Shown here: in pieces, positions 7,885-16,799 of the stretch | How positions within the stretch are numbered: the stretch's first letter is position 1 | Layout of the letters: the number at the start of each line of letters is the position of its first letter | DNA from: Bradyrhizobium sp. ARR65 | GTDB taxonomy: Bacteria > Pseudomonadota > Alphaproteobacteria > Rhizobiales > Xanthobacteraceae | Length of the DNA: 64,000 nt | Direction of reading: 5' to 3' | Assembly (NCBI RefSeq): GCF_000472385.1 | Contig: NZ_AWZU01000032.1 | Location: forward strand, 154 to 64,153 | The notes under the pieces: generated by a model | The model's input: the letters and a program-made list of their open reading frames with translations, nothing else | Database searches by the model: none | What the model was told of the DNA's origin: nothing | Program-made: the position numbers and the translations under genes

Positions 7885-9123
7885 ATGATGATCAAACGCA
7901 TTCTGACCATTTGCGCCGCTGTTACGGCTGGCGCGGCGACGATCCCGCTTGCACAGGCCCAGCAGGCCTATCCCGCTTCGCCCGGACCGGTCTATTCGGC
8001 CGCTCCGCAGCCCTATTCACCCGGTTCTGCTCCCAATTTCGACTCCCTGGACGACGACGAGGCGCAGCCCACCGTCAGGCCACTGCCGCCGCCGGGCCCG
8101 GTCATGTCCCCGGATGACCCGCGCTATGGCCGTCCGCTCTATTCGGACCGTGGCGTGCCGACTGGCCCGGTGATGTCGCCCGACGATCCCCGCTATGGCC
8201 GTCCGGCTGGCGCACCGCCGGTCTATTCGGAACGGAGCGGCGAGCCCACCGGTCCGATCCTCTCGCCCGACGACCCTCGTTACGGCCGCCCTTCCGGACC
8301 ACCGCCGGTGATCTATGCCGACCGTCCGGCCGGCGCGGCGCCGCAGCCCTATGCGAGCGCCGATCCCAACACACCGCGTCCGCCTGAGGGCGTGGGAACT
8401 CCTGGCAATGTGACAGGCGCGCTGCAGCCGCCGCCCACAGGCCCCGATGGCAGGCCTATGACGGTTGCGTCGCTGCCCCCGGAGGAGCAACCCGACACCG
8501 CACCTGCGCAACTGCCGCCGAATCTGCGCCGGCAGGAGGTTTCCTTCGTCACCAAGGAACCGCCGGGAACGATCGTCGTCGATACGCCCAACACCTATCT
8601 CTATTACGTGCTCGGCAATGGTCGCGCGATCCGCTACGGCGTCCGCGTCGGGCGCGACGGCTTTACCTGGACCGGCGTGCAGAAGATCACGCGCAAGAAG
8701 GAATGGCCGGACTGGTACCCGCCGAGCGAGATGATCGATCGCCAGCCCTATCTGCCGCGCTTTATGGCCGGTGGTCCGGGTAATCCGCTCGGTGCGCGCG
8801 CCATGTATCTCGGCAACACCGTCTATCGCATCCACGGCACCAACCAGCCGTCGACTATCGGCAAGTTCGTCTCCTCGGGCTGCATCGGCATGCTCAATGA
8901 AGATGTCTCCGATCTGTTCGATCGCGTGAAAGTCGGGACTCGCGTGGTGGTGCTGCCGGGCGGTCCGCCGCCGGCCGCAACTGCCTCCGCCCAGCCGGTG
9001 CCGGGATCATCCTCGGCCACGGCGAGACAGGCTCCGGCACAGCAGCCGGTGCAGGTGTCCAGCGCGCCTGGCACGTCACCCACCGTGGTGCCGCCGCTAC
9101 CGGCCCCGGTGACGGTGCGCTAA
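7885..9123 (+). CDS. L,D-transpeptidase (YkuD domain) with SPDDPRYGRP repeats
   Basis: 412 residues. A signal peptide (MMIKRILTICAAVTAGAA, cut near AQA) is followed by a Pro/Tyr-rich linker with three copies of a GPxxSPDDPRYGRP unit (about residues 72-137). The YkuD catalytic domain (about 215-350) contains H317 in IHGTNQPSTIG and C333 in SSGCIGM, the catalytic pair of 3-3 crosslinking L,D-transpeptidases. The C-terminus is another Pro/Ala/Ser-rich tail. It should act in the periplasm on peptidoglycan crosslinks or attach outer-membrane proteins to peptidoglycan, as in other Rhizobiales. Monocistronic, closed by a strong terminator. Confidence 0.93.
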   Translation: MMIKRILTICAAVTAGAATIPLAQAQQAYPASPGPVYSAAPQPYSPGSAPNFDSLDDDEAQPTVRPLPPPGPVMSPDDPRYGRPLYSDRGVPTGPVMSPDDPRYGRPAGAPPVYSERSGEPTGPILSPDDPRYGRPSGPPPVIYADRPAGAAPQPYASADPNTPRPPEGVGTPGNVTGALQPPPTGPDGRPMTVASLPPEEQPDTAPAQLPPNLRRQEVSFVTKEPPGTIVVDTPNTYLYYVLGNGRAIRYGVRVGRDGFTWTGVQKITRKKEWPDWYPPSEMIDRQPYLPRFMAGGPGNPLGARAMYLGNTVYRIHGTNQPSTIGKFVSSGCIGMLNEDVSDLFDRVKVGTRVVVLPGGPPPAATASAQPVPGSSSATARQAPAQQPVQVSSAPGTSPTVVPPLPAPVTVR

Positions 9124-9144
9124 GCGCATCCCAAATTTCTTTCG

Positions 9145-9180
9145 AATCGGGCGATTGCCAAAGCAATCGCCCGATTTTTT
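9145..9180 (+). terminator. Rho-independent terminator after the L,D-transpeptidase gene
   Basis: A 14-bp perfect stem (AATCGGGCGATTGC with its complement), a CAAA loop and a T run, 21 bp after the stop codon. Confidence 0.92.
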
Positions 9181-9244
9181 GCGCTTGAATTTGCGCGCTG
9201 TCCGACTACGTGCCGCTCGTCGCAACGGCATGGAGATCTGGCAC

Positions 9245-10210
9245 ATGCGGATCTTTGTTGCAGGCGCCACCGGCGCCGTCGGTCGCGAGCTCGTTCCCGC
9301 GCTCGCTTCCAAGGGCCACGAGGTCACTGGGCTGACCCGTAGTCCAGCGAAAGCCGAAACCATCAGGCGCATGGGCGGCCAGGCGGTCGTTGCCGACGCG
9401 CTCGATGCCGCAACGATGATGAGCGCTCTCCGCGCCGCCGAACCTGAGGTCGTTGTTCACGAGCTGACGGACCTCGGCGCCTTGACGGATCTCCGGCATT
9501 TCGATCGTGCTTTCGCCGCCACCAACCGGCTGCGCACCGAAGGCACCGATATCCTGCTGGCGGCGGCGCGTGCGGTCGGCGCAAGGCTATTCATTGCACA
9601 GAGTTTCTGCGGCTGGACTTTCAGCCGCACTGGCGGTGCCATCAAGACCGAAGCCGATCGGCTCGATCCGAATCCGCCGAGCGAACTGCGCGGCACGCTC
9701 GAGGCCATCCGATATCTCGAGCGCACGGCAACGGCCTCATCGCAGCCTGAGGGCATCGTGCTGCGCTATGGATCATTCTATGGCGAGGACACCGGGATGC
9801 TCGCGCCGGCGATGGTCGATCAATTGCGCCATCGCCGCGTGCCGATGATCGGCGACGGCGGCGGCTGGTGGTCGTTCATTCATGTGGCGGATGCCGCGGC
9901 CGCAACCATTGCCGCGATCGAGCGCGGCAAGCCTGGCCAGATCTACAACATCGTCGACAACGAGCCTGCCCAGGTGAAGGATTGGCTGCCGACACTTGCG
10001 CAGCTCATCGGCGCGAAGCCGCCGCGGCACGTGCCGGCCTGGCTCGGCCGGCTGCTTGCGGGCGAGCACATGGTTGCGATGATGACGCAGGTACGCGGCG
10101 GCGCCAATGACAAGGCCAGGCGCGAACTCGAGTGGCGCCCGGCGTATGCGTCCTGGCGGGAGGGCTTTGCGCAGGTGCTGCACCAGCGAGCGCCGAAATC
10201 TGCGGCCTGA
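9245..10210 (+). CDS. NAD-dependent epimerase/dehydratase family protein (extended SDR)
   Basis: 321 residues. The N-terminal Rossmann motif is MRIFVAGATGAVGRELV (GxxGxxG). The substrate half contains FIHVADAAAATIAAIERGKPGQIYNIVDNEPAQVKDWL, typical of sugar epimerase/dehydratase-like extended SDRs. The usual YxxxK is not clear; the region after IAQSFCGWTF may be degenerate, which occurs in atypical SDRs that act as binding proteins or reductases. The ATG at 9245 is preceded by GGAG at good spacing. It lies alone between a terminator and a convergent dehydrogenase gene, so there is no pathway context. Confidence 0.85.
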   Translation: MRIFVAGATGAVGRELVPALASKGHEVTGLTRSPAKAETIRRMGGQAVVADALDAATMMSALRAAEPEVVVHELTDLGALTDLRHFDRAFAATNRLRTEGTDILLAAARAVGARLFIAQSFCGWTFSRTGGAIKTEADRLDPNPPSELRGTLEAIRYLERTATASSQPEGIVLRYGSFYGEDTGMLAPAMVDQLRHRRVPMIGDGGGWWSFIHVADAAAATIAAIERGKPGQIYNIVDNEPAQVKDWLPTLAQLIGAKPPRHVPAWLGRLLAGEHMVAMMTQVRGGANDKARRELEWRPAYASWREGFAQVLHQRAPKSAA

Positions 10211-10214
10211 GCGA

Positions 10215-11174
10215 TCAGACCAGCCTGCGCGGCGGCTCGCCCTTGAACCAGGCGTCAATTGTCTCGACCATCTGGCCATAATGGGCGCGCAGGGCATCGA
10301 CCGAGACGTAGCCGAGATGCGGCGTGATTACCATGTTGTCGAGCTTGCGGAAGGGATGATCGAGGGGCAGCGGCTCGACCGAGAAGACGTCGACAGCCGC
10401 GCCCGCGATCTTCTTCTGTTGCAAGGCCTCCAGCAGCGCCTGCTCGTCGACGATCGGCCCGCGCGAGGTGTTGACGAGAAACGCGGTCGGCTTCATGCGG
10501 GCGAGGTCGTCACGGCCGACCAGCCCGCGCGAGCGCTGGCTCAGCACCACATGGATGGTGATGATGTCGGCGTTCGCAAACAATTCCTCCTTGCCGGCAC
10601 AGGCGACGCCAACCTCCTTGCAGCGCTCCGGCGTCAGATTCGGGCTCCAGGCCATCACGCTCATGCCGAAAGCCCTCGCAAGGCTGGCGACCTTGCTGCC
10701 GAGCTTGCCGAGGCCCACGACGCCCAGCGTCTTGCCCTCGATTTCGATACCGGCAAAGGTCTGCCAGAGTTGGCCCGCATGCATCCGTGCGTTCTCTCTT
10801 CCGATGCCGCGGGTCAATTCCAGGATCAGCCCCATCGTCAAGGCCGCCGTCGGGTCCTGGCTCCATTGCGTGCCGCAGACCACGACGCCGCGCTCCTTGG
10901 CCGCCTCCATGTCGATAGCCGCATTGCGCATGCCCGAGGTGAGCAACAGCTTCAGCTTGGGCAGTTCGGCAATTAGCGCGCGGGGAAACGCCGTGCGTTC
11001 GCGCATCGCGCAGATGATCTCAAAGTCCTTCAGCGCGGAGCTTGCCGCTTCCTGGGATGCAAAGTGATGGTTGAACACGGTGACGTCGGCGCGATCGGAG
11101 ATTTTCGACCAGTCGGCGACATCAAGCGCGAGATTGAGATAATCGTCGAGAATTGCACAGCGCAGCCGCGTCAT
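10215..11174 (-). CDS. D-2-hydroxyacid dehydrogenase family protein
   Basis: 319 residues, the family's usual size. The NAD-binding motif is GLGKLG (154-159), and the catalytic triad is visible as R238 (NTSRGPIVD), E267 (VFSVEPL) and H286 (ITPHLGY). The family oxidises or reduces D-2-hydroxy acids (glycerate, phosphoglycerate, hydroxyisocaproate and others) with NAD(P). The protein lacks the C-terminal ACT domain of serine-biosynthetic SerA, and the substrate cannot be assigned. It is convergent with the upstream SDR gene (four bases apart) and appears to be transcribed alone. Confidence 0.93.
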   Translation of the reverse strand: MTRLRCAILDDYLNLALDVADWSKISDRADVTVFNHHFASQEAASSALKDFEIICAMRERTAFPRALIAELPKLKLLLTSGMRNAAIDMEAAKERGVVVCGTQWSQDPTAALTMGLILELTRGIGRENARMHAGQLWQTFAGIEIEGKTLGVVGLGKLGSKVASLARAFGMSVMAWSPNLTPERCKEVGVACAGKEELFANADIITIHVVLSQRSRGLVGRDDLARMKPTAFLVNTSRGPIVDEQALLEALQQKKIAGAAVDVFSVEPLPLDHPFRKLDNMVITPHLGYVSVDALRAHYGQMVETIDAWFKGEPPRRLV

Positions 11175-11297
11175 GAGAAGGTCCGTTCATGGCGAGAGTG
11201 ACGGCGCGGGCCGTCCGGGAGGGGTGCCATGGTTGCGCGCAATCTCGATGCGCGCAAGCGGTCCTCGGCTTCAAAACGCGCTGAAGAGGCATCCGCC

Positions 11298-11513
11298 TCA
11301 GAAATCGCCCGTCTTCAGCCGGAAGGCGGCCAGTTCGCCGTGCTTGGCGCGCCATGCCGGGCCGGGACCACGCATGTAATGCAGTTCCGGCCGGTAGGGG
11401 TGGAAGGCCTTGGCCACGAATTCGTGCCAGAAGCTCTTCAGGCCGGCTAAGGGGCCGGTACGTCCGTTGCGGCTCGCCGCGGGGGTGATGCGATCAGAAG
11501 CTGTGATGGCCAT
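11298..11513 (-). CDS. Small hypothetical protein
   Basis: 71 residues with a non-random, aromatic-rich centre (SFWHEFVAKAFHPYRPELHYMRGPGPAWRAKHGELAAF), unlike the Arg/Pro-rich shadow frames around it. I do not recognise the family. No signal peptide or membrane segment. The rest of the gap between the dehydrogenase and ettA holds nothing else I can name. Confidence 0.45.
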   Translation of the reverse strand: MAITASDRITPAASRNGRTGPLAGLKSFWHEFVAKAFHPYRPELHYMRGPGPAWRAKHGELAAFRLKTGDF

Positions 11514-11770
11514 GACGCAGGCTCACTGTTTTCGTTGGCGGCTTTGGCCGCGTACGACGCGGTTTTCCACGTCGAAGACCAGCTTTGGCCCGATTTATTA
11601 AAAGATAGTTTCAAATGTCGTGATTCGCCGCACAGATGGTGAGCACCCCGTATTCGCCCGTGGTGAATAGACGGAAAACCCAAGGGTTGCGGTTGCCCTT
11701 TGCCGGTCCCACGGCTACATCAGCCGCAGCAAATTTCCGACAAATCTGAAGGGTTTCCCAGGGATCGCCG

Positions 11771-13423
11771 ATGGCGCGTCAATTCGTATATTTCATGCAG
11801 GGTCTGTCCAAAACCTATCCGGGCAACCGCAAGGTGCTCGAGAACATCCACCTCTCGTTCTACCCGGACGCCAAGATCGGTGTGCTCGGCGTCAACGGCG
11901 CCGGCAAATCGACACTGCTGCGGATCATGGCCGGGATCGACAAGGACTATACCGGCGAAGCCTGGGTCGCCGAGGGCGCGCGAGTGGGTTACCTTGAGCA
12001 GGAGCCGCAGCTCGATCCCAAACTGTCGGTCCGTGAGAACGTCATGCAGGGCGTGGCCAAGCAGAAGGCCATTCTCGATCGTTACAACGAATTGGCTGTC
12101 AACTACTCCGACGAGACCGCCGAGGAGATGACAAAACTGCAGGACGAGATCGAGGCCCAGGGCCTTTGGGATCTCGACAGCAAGGTCGACCAGGCGATGG
12201 ACGCGTTGCGCTGTCCGCCTGATGATGCCGATGTGACAAAACTCTCCGGCGGCGAGCGCCGCCGCGTCGCGCTGTGTCGGCTCCTGCTAGACCAGCCGGA
12301 GCTCTTGCTGCTGGACGAACCGACCAACCATCTGGATGCCGAATCGGTGTCATGGCTGGAAGGCCATTTGCGCCAATATCCCGGCGCGATCCTGATCGTT
12401 ACCCACGACCGCTACTTCCTCGACAACGTCACGGGCTGGATTCTCGAGCTCGACCGCGGCCGCGGCATTCCCTACGAGGGCAATTACTCCTCCTGGCTGG
12501 TGCAGAAGCAGAAGCGGCTGGAACAGGAGGGGCGCGAGGAGGCGGCGCGCCAGCGAACGCTCGCGCGCGAGCAGGAGTGGATCGCGGCCTCGCCGCGCGC
12601 GCGTCAGGCCAAGTCGAAGGCGCGCTACCAGCGCTATGAGGAGCTGCTGCAGAAGGCGTCCGAGAAGACGACGCAGACTGCGCAGATCATCATTCCGGTG
12701 GCCGAGCGGCTTGGTCAGAACGTTGTCGACTTCGAAGGGCTCACCAAGGGCTTTGGCGACCGGCTCCTGATCGACAATCTCACTTTCAAGCTGCCGCCGG
12801 GCGGCATCGTCGGCGTGATCGGCCCGAACGGCGCCGGCAAGACCACGCTGTTCCGGATGATCACCGGCCAGGAGAAGCCGGATAAAGGCACGATCACCAT
12901 CGGCGAATCCGTGCATCTCGGCTATGTCGACCAGTCGCGCGACTCGCTCGACGGCAACAAGACCGTGTGGGAAGAGATCTCCGGCGGCAATGAGCTGATC
13001 CTGCTGGGCAAGCGCGAGGTCAATTCGCGTGGCTATTGCTCAGCGTTCAACTTCAAGGGCGCCGACCAGCAGAAGAAGGTCGGCTCGCTCTCGGGCGGCG
13101 AACGCAACCGTGTGCACTTGGCGAAGATGCTCAAATCCGGCGCCAACGTGCTCCTGCTCGACGAGCCGACCAACGATCTCGACGTCGACACCTTGCGCGC
13201 GCTCGAGGAGGCGCTGGAGGATTTCGCCGGCTGCGCCGTGATCATCAGCCACGACCGCTGGTTCCTCGACCGTATCGCCACCCACATCCTGTCCTTCGAA
13301 GGCGACAGCCATGTCGAATGGTTCGAAGGCAACTTCCAGGATTATGAGAAGGACAAGATGCGCAGGCTCGGGCAGGACAGCATCATTCCGCACCGGCTCA
13401 AGTACAAGAAGCTGACGCGGTGA
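11771..13423 (+). CDS. ettA: Energy-dependent translational throttle protein EttA (ABC-F)
   Basis: 550 residues with two ABC cassettes and no membrane domain. Cassette 1 has GVNGAGKST (40-48), LSGGERRRVAL and LLLDEPTNHLDAESVSWLE. The linker (about 240-310, charged, PtIM-like) is followed by cassette 2 with GPNGAGKTT, LSGGERNRVHLAK and LLLDEPTNDLDVDTLRALE. The order, length and ends (start MARQFVYFMQGLSKTYPG, end HRLKYKKLTR) match EttA, which binds the ribosomal E site and gates entry into elongation according to the ATP/ADP ratio. The ATG lies 5 bases after a GGGAT stretch. Transcribed alone. Confidence 0.95.
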   Translation: MARQFVYFMQGLSKTYPGNRKVLENIHLSFYPDAKIGVLGVNGAGKSTLLRIMAGIDKDYTGEAWVAEGARVGYLEQEPQLDPKLSVRENVMQGVAKQKAILDRYNELAVNYSDETAEEMTKLQDEIEAQGLWDLDSKVDQAMDALRCPPDDADVTKLSGGERRRVALCRLLLDQPELLLLDEPTNHLDAESVSWLEGHLRQYPGAILIVTHDRYFLDNVTGWILELDRGRGIPYEGNYSSWLVQKQKRLEQEGREEAARQRTLAREQEWIAASPRARQAKSKARYQRYEELLQKASEKTTQTAQIIIPVAERLGQNVVDFEGLTKGFGDRLLIDNLTFKLPPGGIVGVIGPNGAGKTTLFRMITGQEKPDKGTITIGESVHLGYVDQSRDSLDGNKTVWEEISGGNELILLGKREVNSRGYCSAFNFKGADQQKKVGSLSGGERNRVHLAKMLKSGANVLLLDEPTNDLDVDTLRALEEALEDFAGCAVIISHDRWFLDRIATHILSFEGDSHVEWFEGNFQDYEKDKMRRLGQDSIIPHRLKYKKLTR

Positions 13424-13564
13424 GGCCTCGAGGGCCGTAGTTTGGCCTGAAAGCTTTGCAAGGCAGAGCCTGCGTGGGAGGCGCTGCGGCCACTTGTCGC
13501 TTCACAGCACGAGGGGATTGCGTAGATATAGCGCTCCGCAATCAAATCCCACGAGCAATTCCAG

Positions 13565-14149
13565 ATGTTCCTGACCTCCGACGCACCTGTGCCGCCGAAG
13601 AGCATATCGCTGCGCCCGGTTCCCATGCTGATCTTCGGGTCGCGTTGGCTGCAATTGCCGCTCTATGTCGGCCTGATCATCGCTCAGGGCATCTACGTCG
13701 TGCTGTTCGTCAAGGAACTGTGGCACCTGTTCGCCCATGCCTTCGATTTCAGCGAGCAGCAGATCATGCTGGCGGTGCTCGGCTTGATCGACGTCGTCAT
13801 GATCTCGAACCTGCTGGTCATGGTGATTGTGGGCGGTTACGAGACGTTCGTCTCGCGCCTCAACCTCCAGGGTCATCCTGATGAGCCGGAATGGCTGAGC
13901 CACGTCAACGCCAGCGTCCTGAAGATCAAATTGGCGATGGCCATCATCGGCATCTCCTCGATCCATCTGCTGCGGACCTTCATCGAGGCAGGGGCGCTGA
14001 CTTCCGGAAAGACCGGCTACACCGAAACCGGCGTGATGTGGCAGACCATCATCCATGCCGTTTTCATCCTGTCAGCGATCGGCATTGCCGTCGTCGACAG
14101 GCTTTCCAATGCTTCGATCGAAGACGCCAGGAAGTCGGCGGCACATTGA
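13565..14149 (+). CDS. YqhA/UPF0114-family inner-membrane protein
   Basis: 194 residues with four hydrophobic segments (about 30-52, 68-92, 120-140, 160-180). The patterns PLYVGLIIAQGIYVVLFVKELWHL, VLGLIDVVMISNLLVMVIVGGYETFVSRL and HVNASVLKIKLAMAIIGISSIHLLRTF are characteristic of the YqhA/UPF0114 family, which has no assigned biochemical role. The N-terminal 20 residues are extra, so an alternative start at 13625 (MLIFGSRWLQ) is possible. Confidence 0.9.
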   Translation: MFLTSDAPVPPKSISLRPVPMLIFGSRWLQLPLYVGLIIAQGIYVVLFVKELWHLFAHAFDFSEQQIMLAVLGLIDVVMISNLLVMVIVGGYETFVSRLNLQGHPDEPEWLSHVNASVLKIKLAMAIIGISSIHLLRTFIEAGALTSGKTGYTETGVMWQTIIHAVFILSAIGIAVVDRLSNASIEDARKSAAH

Positions 14150-14316
14150 GAGCGATTCACGGCTTGCGCGCGCACCGGGAGCAGCGCGCTCGGTGTTGCG
14201 GTTCACAAGCCCATGCGGCCGTGATAGTTTGGCGAGATGACCGAGATCGATGCCCGCACCGAAATGATTGCGCGACGCTCCGATTGGATCACTGCTTGAG
14301 CGGACGGTTCGCGTTG

Positions 14317-15546
14317 ATGTCCCGCCGCGCGCTCGGCTTCGGCCTCCTGCTCCTGACATTGCAACTGGCAGCGCCCGCCCACGCGGCCGATGCCGCCTTC
14401 ACCCAGTTCATCGACTCGCTCTGGCCGGAAGCGGAGGCGGCCGGCGTGTCGCGCGCGACGTTTGATGCGCAGACACGCGGGCTGGAGCCCGACTACAAGC
14501 TGCCCGACCTGATCCTGCCCGGACGTCCGCCGACCGGCGCGCCGGCGCAGGCTGAGTTCGTGCAGGTTCCGGCGGATTACGTCAAGGAAGCTTCCATCGC
14601 CCGGCTTGCGGCGGAGGGGCAGAAGCTGTTGCAGCAATATCGCCCCTCGCTGAACACGATCGAGAGCCGCTTCGGCGTGCCCGCGCCGATCGTGCTCGCG
14701 ATCTGGGGCCGCGAGACCGACTTCGGCCGCTACAAGCTGCCTTACGATGGATTGCGCGTGTTGGCGACGCAGGCCTATGTCGGCCGGCGCAAGGACACCT
14801 ATCGCAACGAGTTCATCCTGGCGCTGAAGCTTCTCAGCGAGGGCGCCGTCAGTCGTAAGGACATGACGGCCTCGTGGGCCGGCGCGACGGGCCTAACGCA
14901 ATTCCTGCCGTCGGAATATTACAAGCACGGCGTCGACCTGGATGGCGACGGCCGCACCGACATCTGGCATTCGGTGCCGGATGCGCTCGCCTCCGCGGCC
15001 AAGCAGTTGCTTGACAAGGGCTGGCAGAGCGGGGTGCGCTGGGCCTACGAGGTGAAAGCACCGGCAAACGTCGATTGTACGCAAGGCGTGCCGGAGGTGA
15101 CAAAGCCCATCCGCGAGTGGCTGCGGGAAGGCTTTGTGCCGGTGCGGGGAGAGAAGCTCAGCGCCGCTGAGCAGGCGCAGCCGGCCTCGCTGTTGCAGCC
15201 CGAAGGCATCTACGGCCCGGCTTTCCTGACCACCCAGAATTACTTCGTGATCAAGGAATATAACTTCTCCGATCTCTATGTGCTGTTCGTCGGCCATCTG
15301 GCCGACCGGATGACCAGCCCGCTGCCGTTTGCGACGCCGTGGTCGGCGTCCACGCAGTTGCGCACCGCCGATGTCGAAGCGATGCAGCGCGGTCTCACGC
15401 GCATCGGACTGTACAAGGACAAGATCGACGGCAAGGCCGGCATGCAGACTCGCGCTGCGCTCGGCGCCTATCAGAAATCGGCCGGGCTGAAGGTCGACTG
15501 CTGGCCAAGCGAGACCGTGCTGCGCGCGATCAACGCGGCGCGGTGA
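14317..15546 (+). CDS. MltB-type lytic murein transglycosylase with PG-binding domain
   Basis: 409 residues. A signal peptide (MSRRALGFGLLLLTLQLAAPAHA) precedes an SLT/MltB domain (about 30-330) with the catalytic glutamate E133 in AIWGRETDFGRY, then GATGLTQFLPSEYY and DLDGDGRTDIW. A peptidoglycan-binding-1 domain (about 350-405) contains LTRIGLYKDKIDGKAGMQTRAALGAYQ. It cleaves the MurNAc-GlcNAc bond, leaving 1,6-anhydro ends, in the periplasm. There is no lipobox, so it is soluble, unlike E. coli MltB. The ATG at 14317 is set by the signal peptide. The gap upstream of about 165 bp holds no other gene. Confidence 0.92.
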   Translation: MSRRALGFGLLLLTLQLAAPAHAADAAFTQFIDSLWPEAEAAGVSRATFDAQTRGLEPDYKLPDLILPGRPPTGAPAQAEFVQVPADYVKEASIARLAAEGQKLLQQYRPSLNTIESRFGVPAPIVLAIWGRETDFGRYKLPYDGLRVLATQAYVGRRKDTYRNEFILALKLLSEGAVSRKDMTASWAGATGLTQFLPSEYYKHGVDLDGDGRTDIWHSVPDALASAAKQLLDKGWQSGVRWAYEVKAPANVDCTQGVPEVTKPIREWLREGFVPVRGEKLSAAEQAQPASLLQPEGIYGPAFLTTQNYFVIKEYNFSDLYVLFVGHLADRMTSPLPFATPWSASTQLRTADVEAMQRGLTRIGLYKDKIDGKAGMQTRAALGAYQKSAGLKVDCWPSETVLRAINAAR

Positions 15547-15578
15547 ATGAAAGGGATTGAGAAGCCGTCGCTCAGACC

Positions 15579-15692
15579 GTCATCCGAAGGAGGCCGCGAA
15601 CCGCGGCCGTCTCGAAGGATGAACGGCCCTGCTTTGAGAACTGGGCGGTAGCCCTTCGAGGCTCGCTCTCGCGAGCACCTCAGGGGTGACGG
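15579..15692. repeat. Intergenic repeat of the CGTCATCC-GGATGA type (family C)
   Basis: CGTCATCCGAAGGAGG...CGGCCGTCTCGAAGGATGAACGGCC is followed by CCCTTCGAGGCTCGCTCTCGCGAGCACCTCAGGGGTGACGG: two hairpin modules of a type that, from memory, is scattered in Bradyrhizobium intergenic DNA. Confidence 0.65.
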
Positions 15693-15744
15693 GACGCCGA
15701 ATTCGCTTCAGGCCAACGCGAACATACGCGCGAACATGGGCCAA

Positions 15745-15777
15745 AGAAAAAGCCCGGCCGAAGCCGGGCTTTTGAAA
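15745..15777 (-). terminator. Rho-independent terminator of the secreted-protein gene
   Basis: Read on the minus strand: AAAGCCCGGC-TTC-GGCCGGGCTTTTT, a strong GC stem with a T tail, 12 bp after the stop at 15789. Confidence 0.85.
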
Positions 15778-15788
15778 CATACGTTAGC

Positions 15789-16073
15789 TCAGTAGCAGAC
15801 GCGCACCGGGCGGATCACCCAGCCGTAGCCGTCCCAATAGCGCTGGCGCTGCCAATAGCAGCCATAGGGCGGCGGGGCCGGCTCCGCCACGTAAACCGGC
15901 CCGCCATAGGCAGGACGGCTCGCGGCAATGGCGCCGCCGACGATCGCGCCACCAAGCAGGCCGGCCGCAATGCCGGCGCCGACACCGTCATGGGCCTGCG
16001 CCGCCGGCGCGACCGAGACCAACGATCCTGCGACCGTTGCAACCGCAAGCAACGCGGCAACTGTCTTCTTCAT
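15789..16073 (-). CDS. Small secreted Gly-rich protein, WQRQRYWDGYGW motif (paralogue 1)
   Basis: 94 residues. A signal peptide (MKKTVAALLAVATVAGSLVSVAPAAQA) is followed by a Gly/Ala-rich glycine-zipper-like stretch (GAGIAAGLLGGAIVGGAIAAS), a Pro/Tyr linker and the C-terminal motif CYWQRQRYWDGYGWVIRPVRVCY. Two cysteines bracket the motif and could form a disulfide. Its neighbour 16311-16631 has the same architecture, so the two are tandem duplicates. They should be periplasmic or outer-membrane associated; the function is unknown. The gene has its own terminator. Confidence 0.88.
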   Translation of the reverse strand: MKKTVAALLAVATVAGSLVSVAPAAQAHDGVGAGIAAGLLGGAIVGGAIAASRPAYGGPVYVAEPAPPPYGCYWQRQRYWDGYGWVIRPVRVCY

Positions 16074-16310
16074 TTCTTTGGCTCTCCTGAGGGTGGCGCG
16101 CCTTGGAGGCCGCGCCGGGTTTTAAGAACTCTTCACGCCGTGTCCGGAACTGGCCGTTGCGCTTAAGAAAACGCCTAAACGGTCAACCCCGGGTAAACGA
16201 GCTTCCAGGTGGCGCCAAAAAGCGGTGTTTTTCAGGCCACCAGATGAACGGCGTCCAGGGCGAATCTGAGGTCGGGACGCCGCCCACAAGTTTTAATGCG
16301 GATAGACGGG

Positions 16311-16631
16311 TCAACCACAGACGCGGACGCTGCGCACCCGCCAGGCGTAGCCATCCCAGAAGCGTTGACGCTGCCAGTGACAGGGACCGACCGGGACCCC
16401 GACCGGCGCGTCGACATAGGCCGGACCATAATAGGGGTAGTAGCCCGGTCCATAGTAGTAATCCGGGCCGTAGTAATACGGGCTGGAGGCGATGGCGCCG
16501 CCGATGATGGCCCCGCCGATCAGGCCCGCGGCGAGCCCCGGACCCCAGCCGCCGCGCCAGGCATAAGCCGGCGAGGCCGCCGATAGGGCCAAAATGGCGA
16601 CGGCGGCGAGTGCCACAAACGTCTTCCTCAT
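16311..16631 (-). CDS. Small secreted Gly/Tyr-rich protein, WQRQRFWDGYAW motif (paralogue 2)
   Basis: 106 residues. A signal peptide (MRKTFVALAAVAILALSAASPAYA) is followed by a Gly-zipper (GPGLAAGLIGGAIIGGAIASS), a Tyr-rich stretch (YYYGPDYYYGPGYYPYYGP) and the C-terminal motif CHWQRQRFWDGYAWRVRSVRVCG, matching paralogue 1 almost residue for residue. The ATG at 16631 follows GGAAAGG; an upstream in-frame start at 16676 would hide the signal peptide. The gap between the paralogues (about 240 bp) holds no other gene. Confidence 0.88.
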   Translation of the reverse strand: MRKTFVALAAVAILALSAASPAYAWRGGWGPGLAAGLIGGAIIGGAIASSPYYYGPDYYYGPGYYPYYGPAYVDAPVGVPVGPCHWQRQRFWDGYAWRVRSVRVCG

Positions 16632-16799
16632 GGTGATACCTTTCCAACTCAGCGAAGACGGTCCGCAAAGTTCCACAGGACGCTTGAATGTTCAATGAAC
16701 GAGACCGCCATATTTGGCGACAAATCGGCGGAATAGGCCCGCACACGCCGCGAGGCGCAATCTGCGGTGATTTGCGCAAGCTTTGGACCGGGAGACCTC

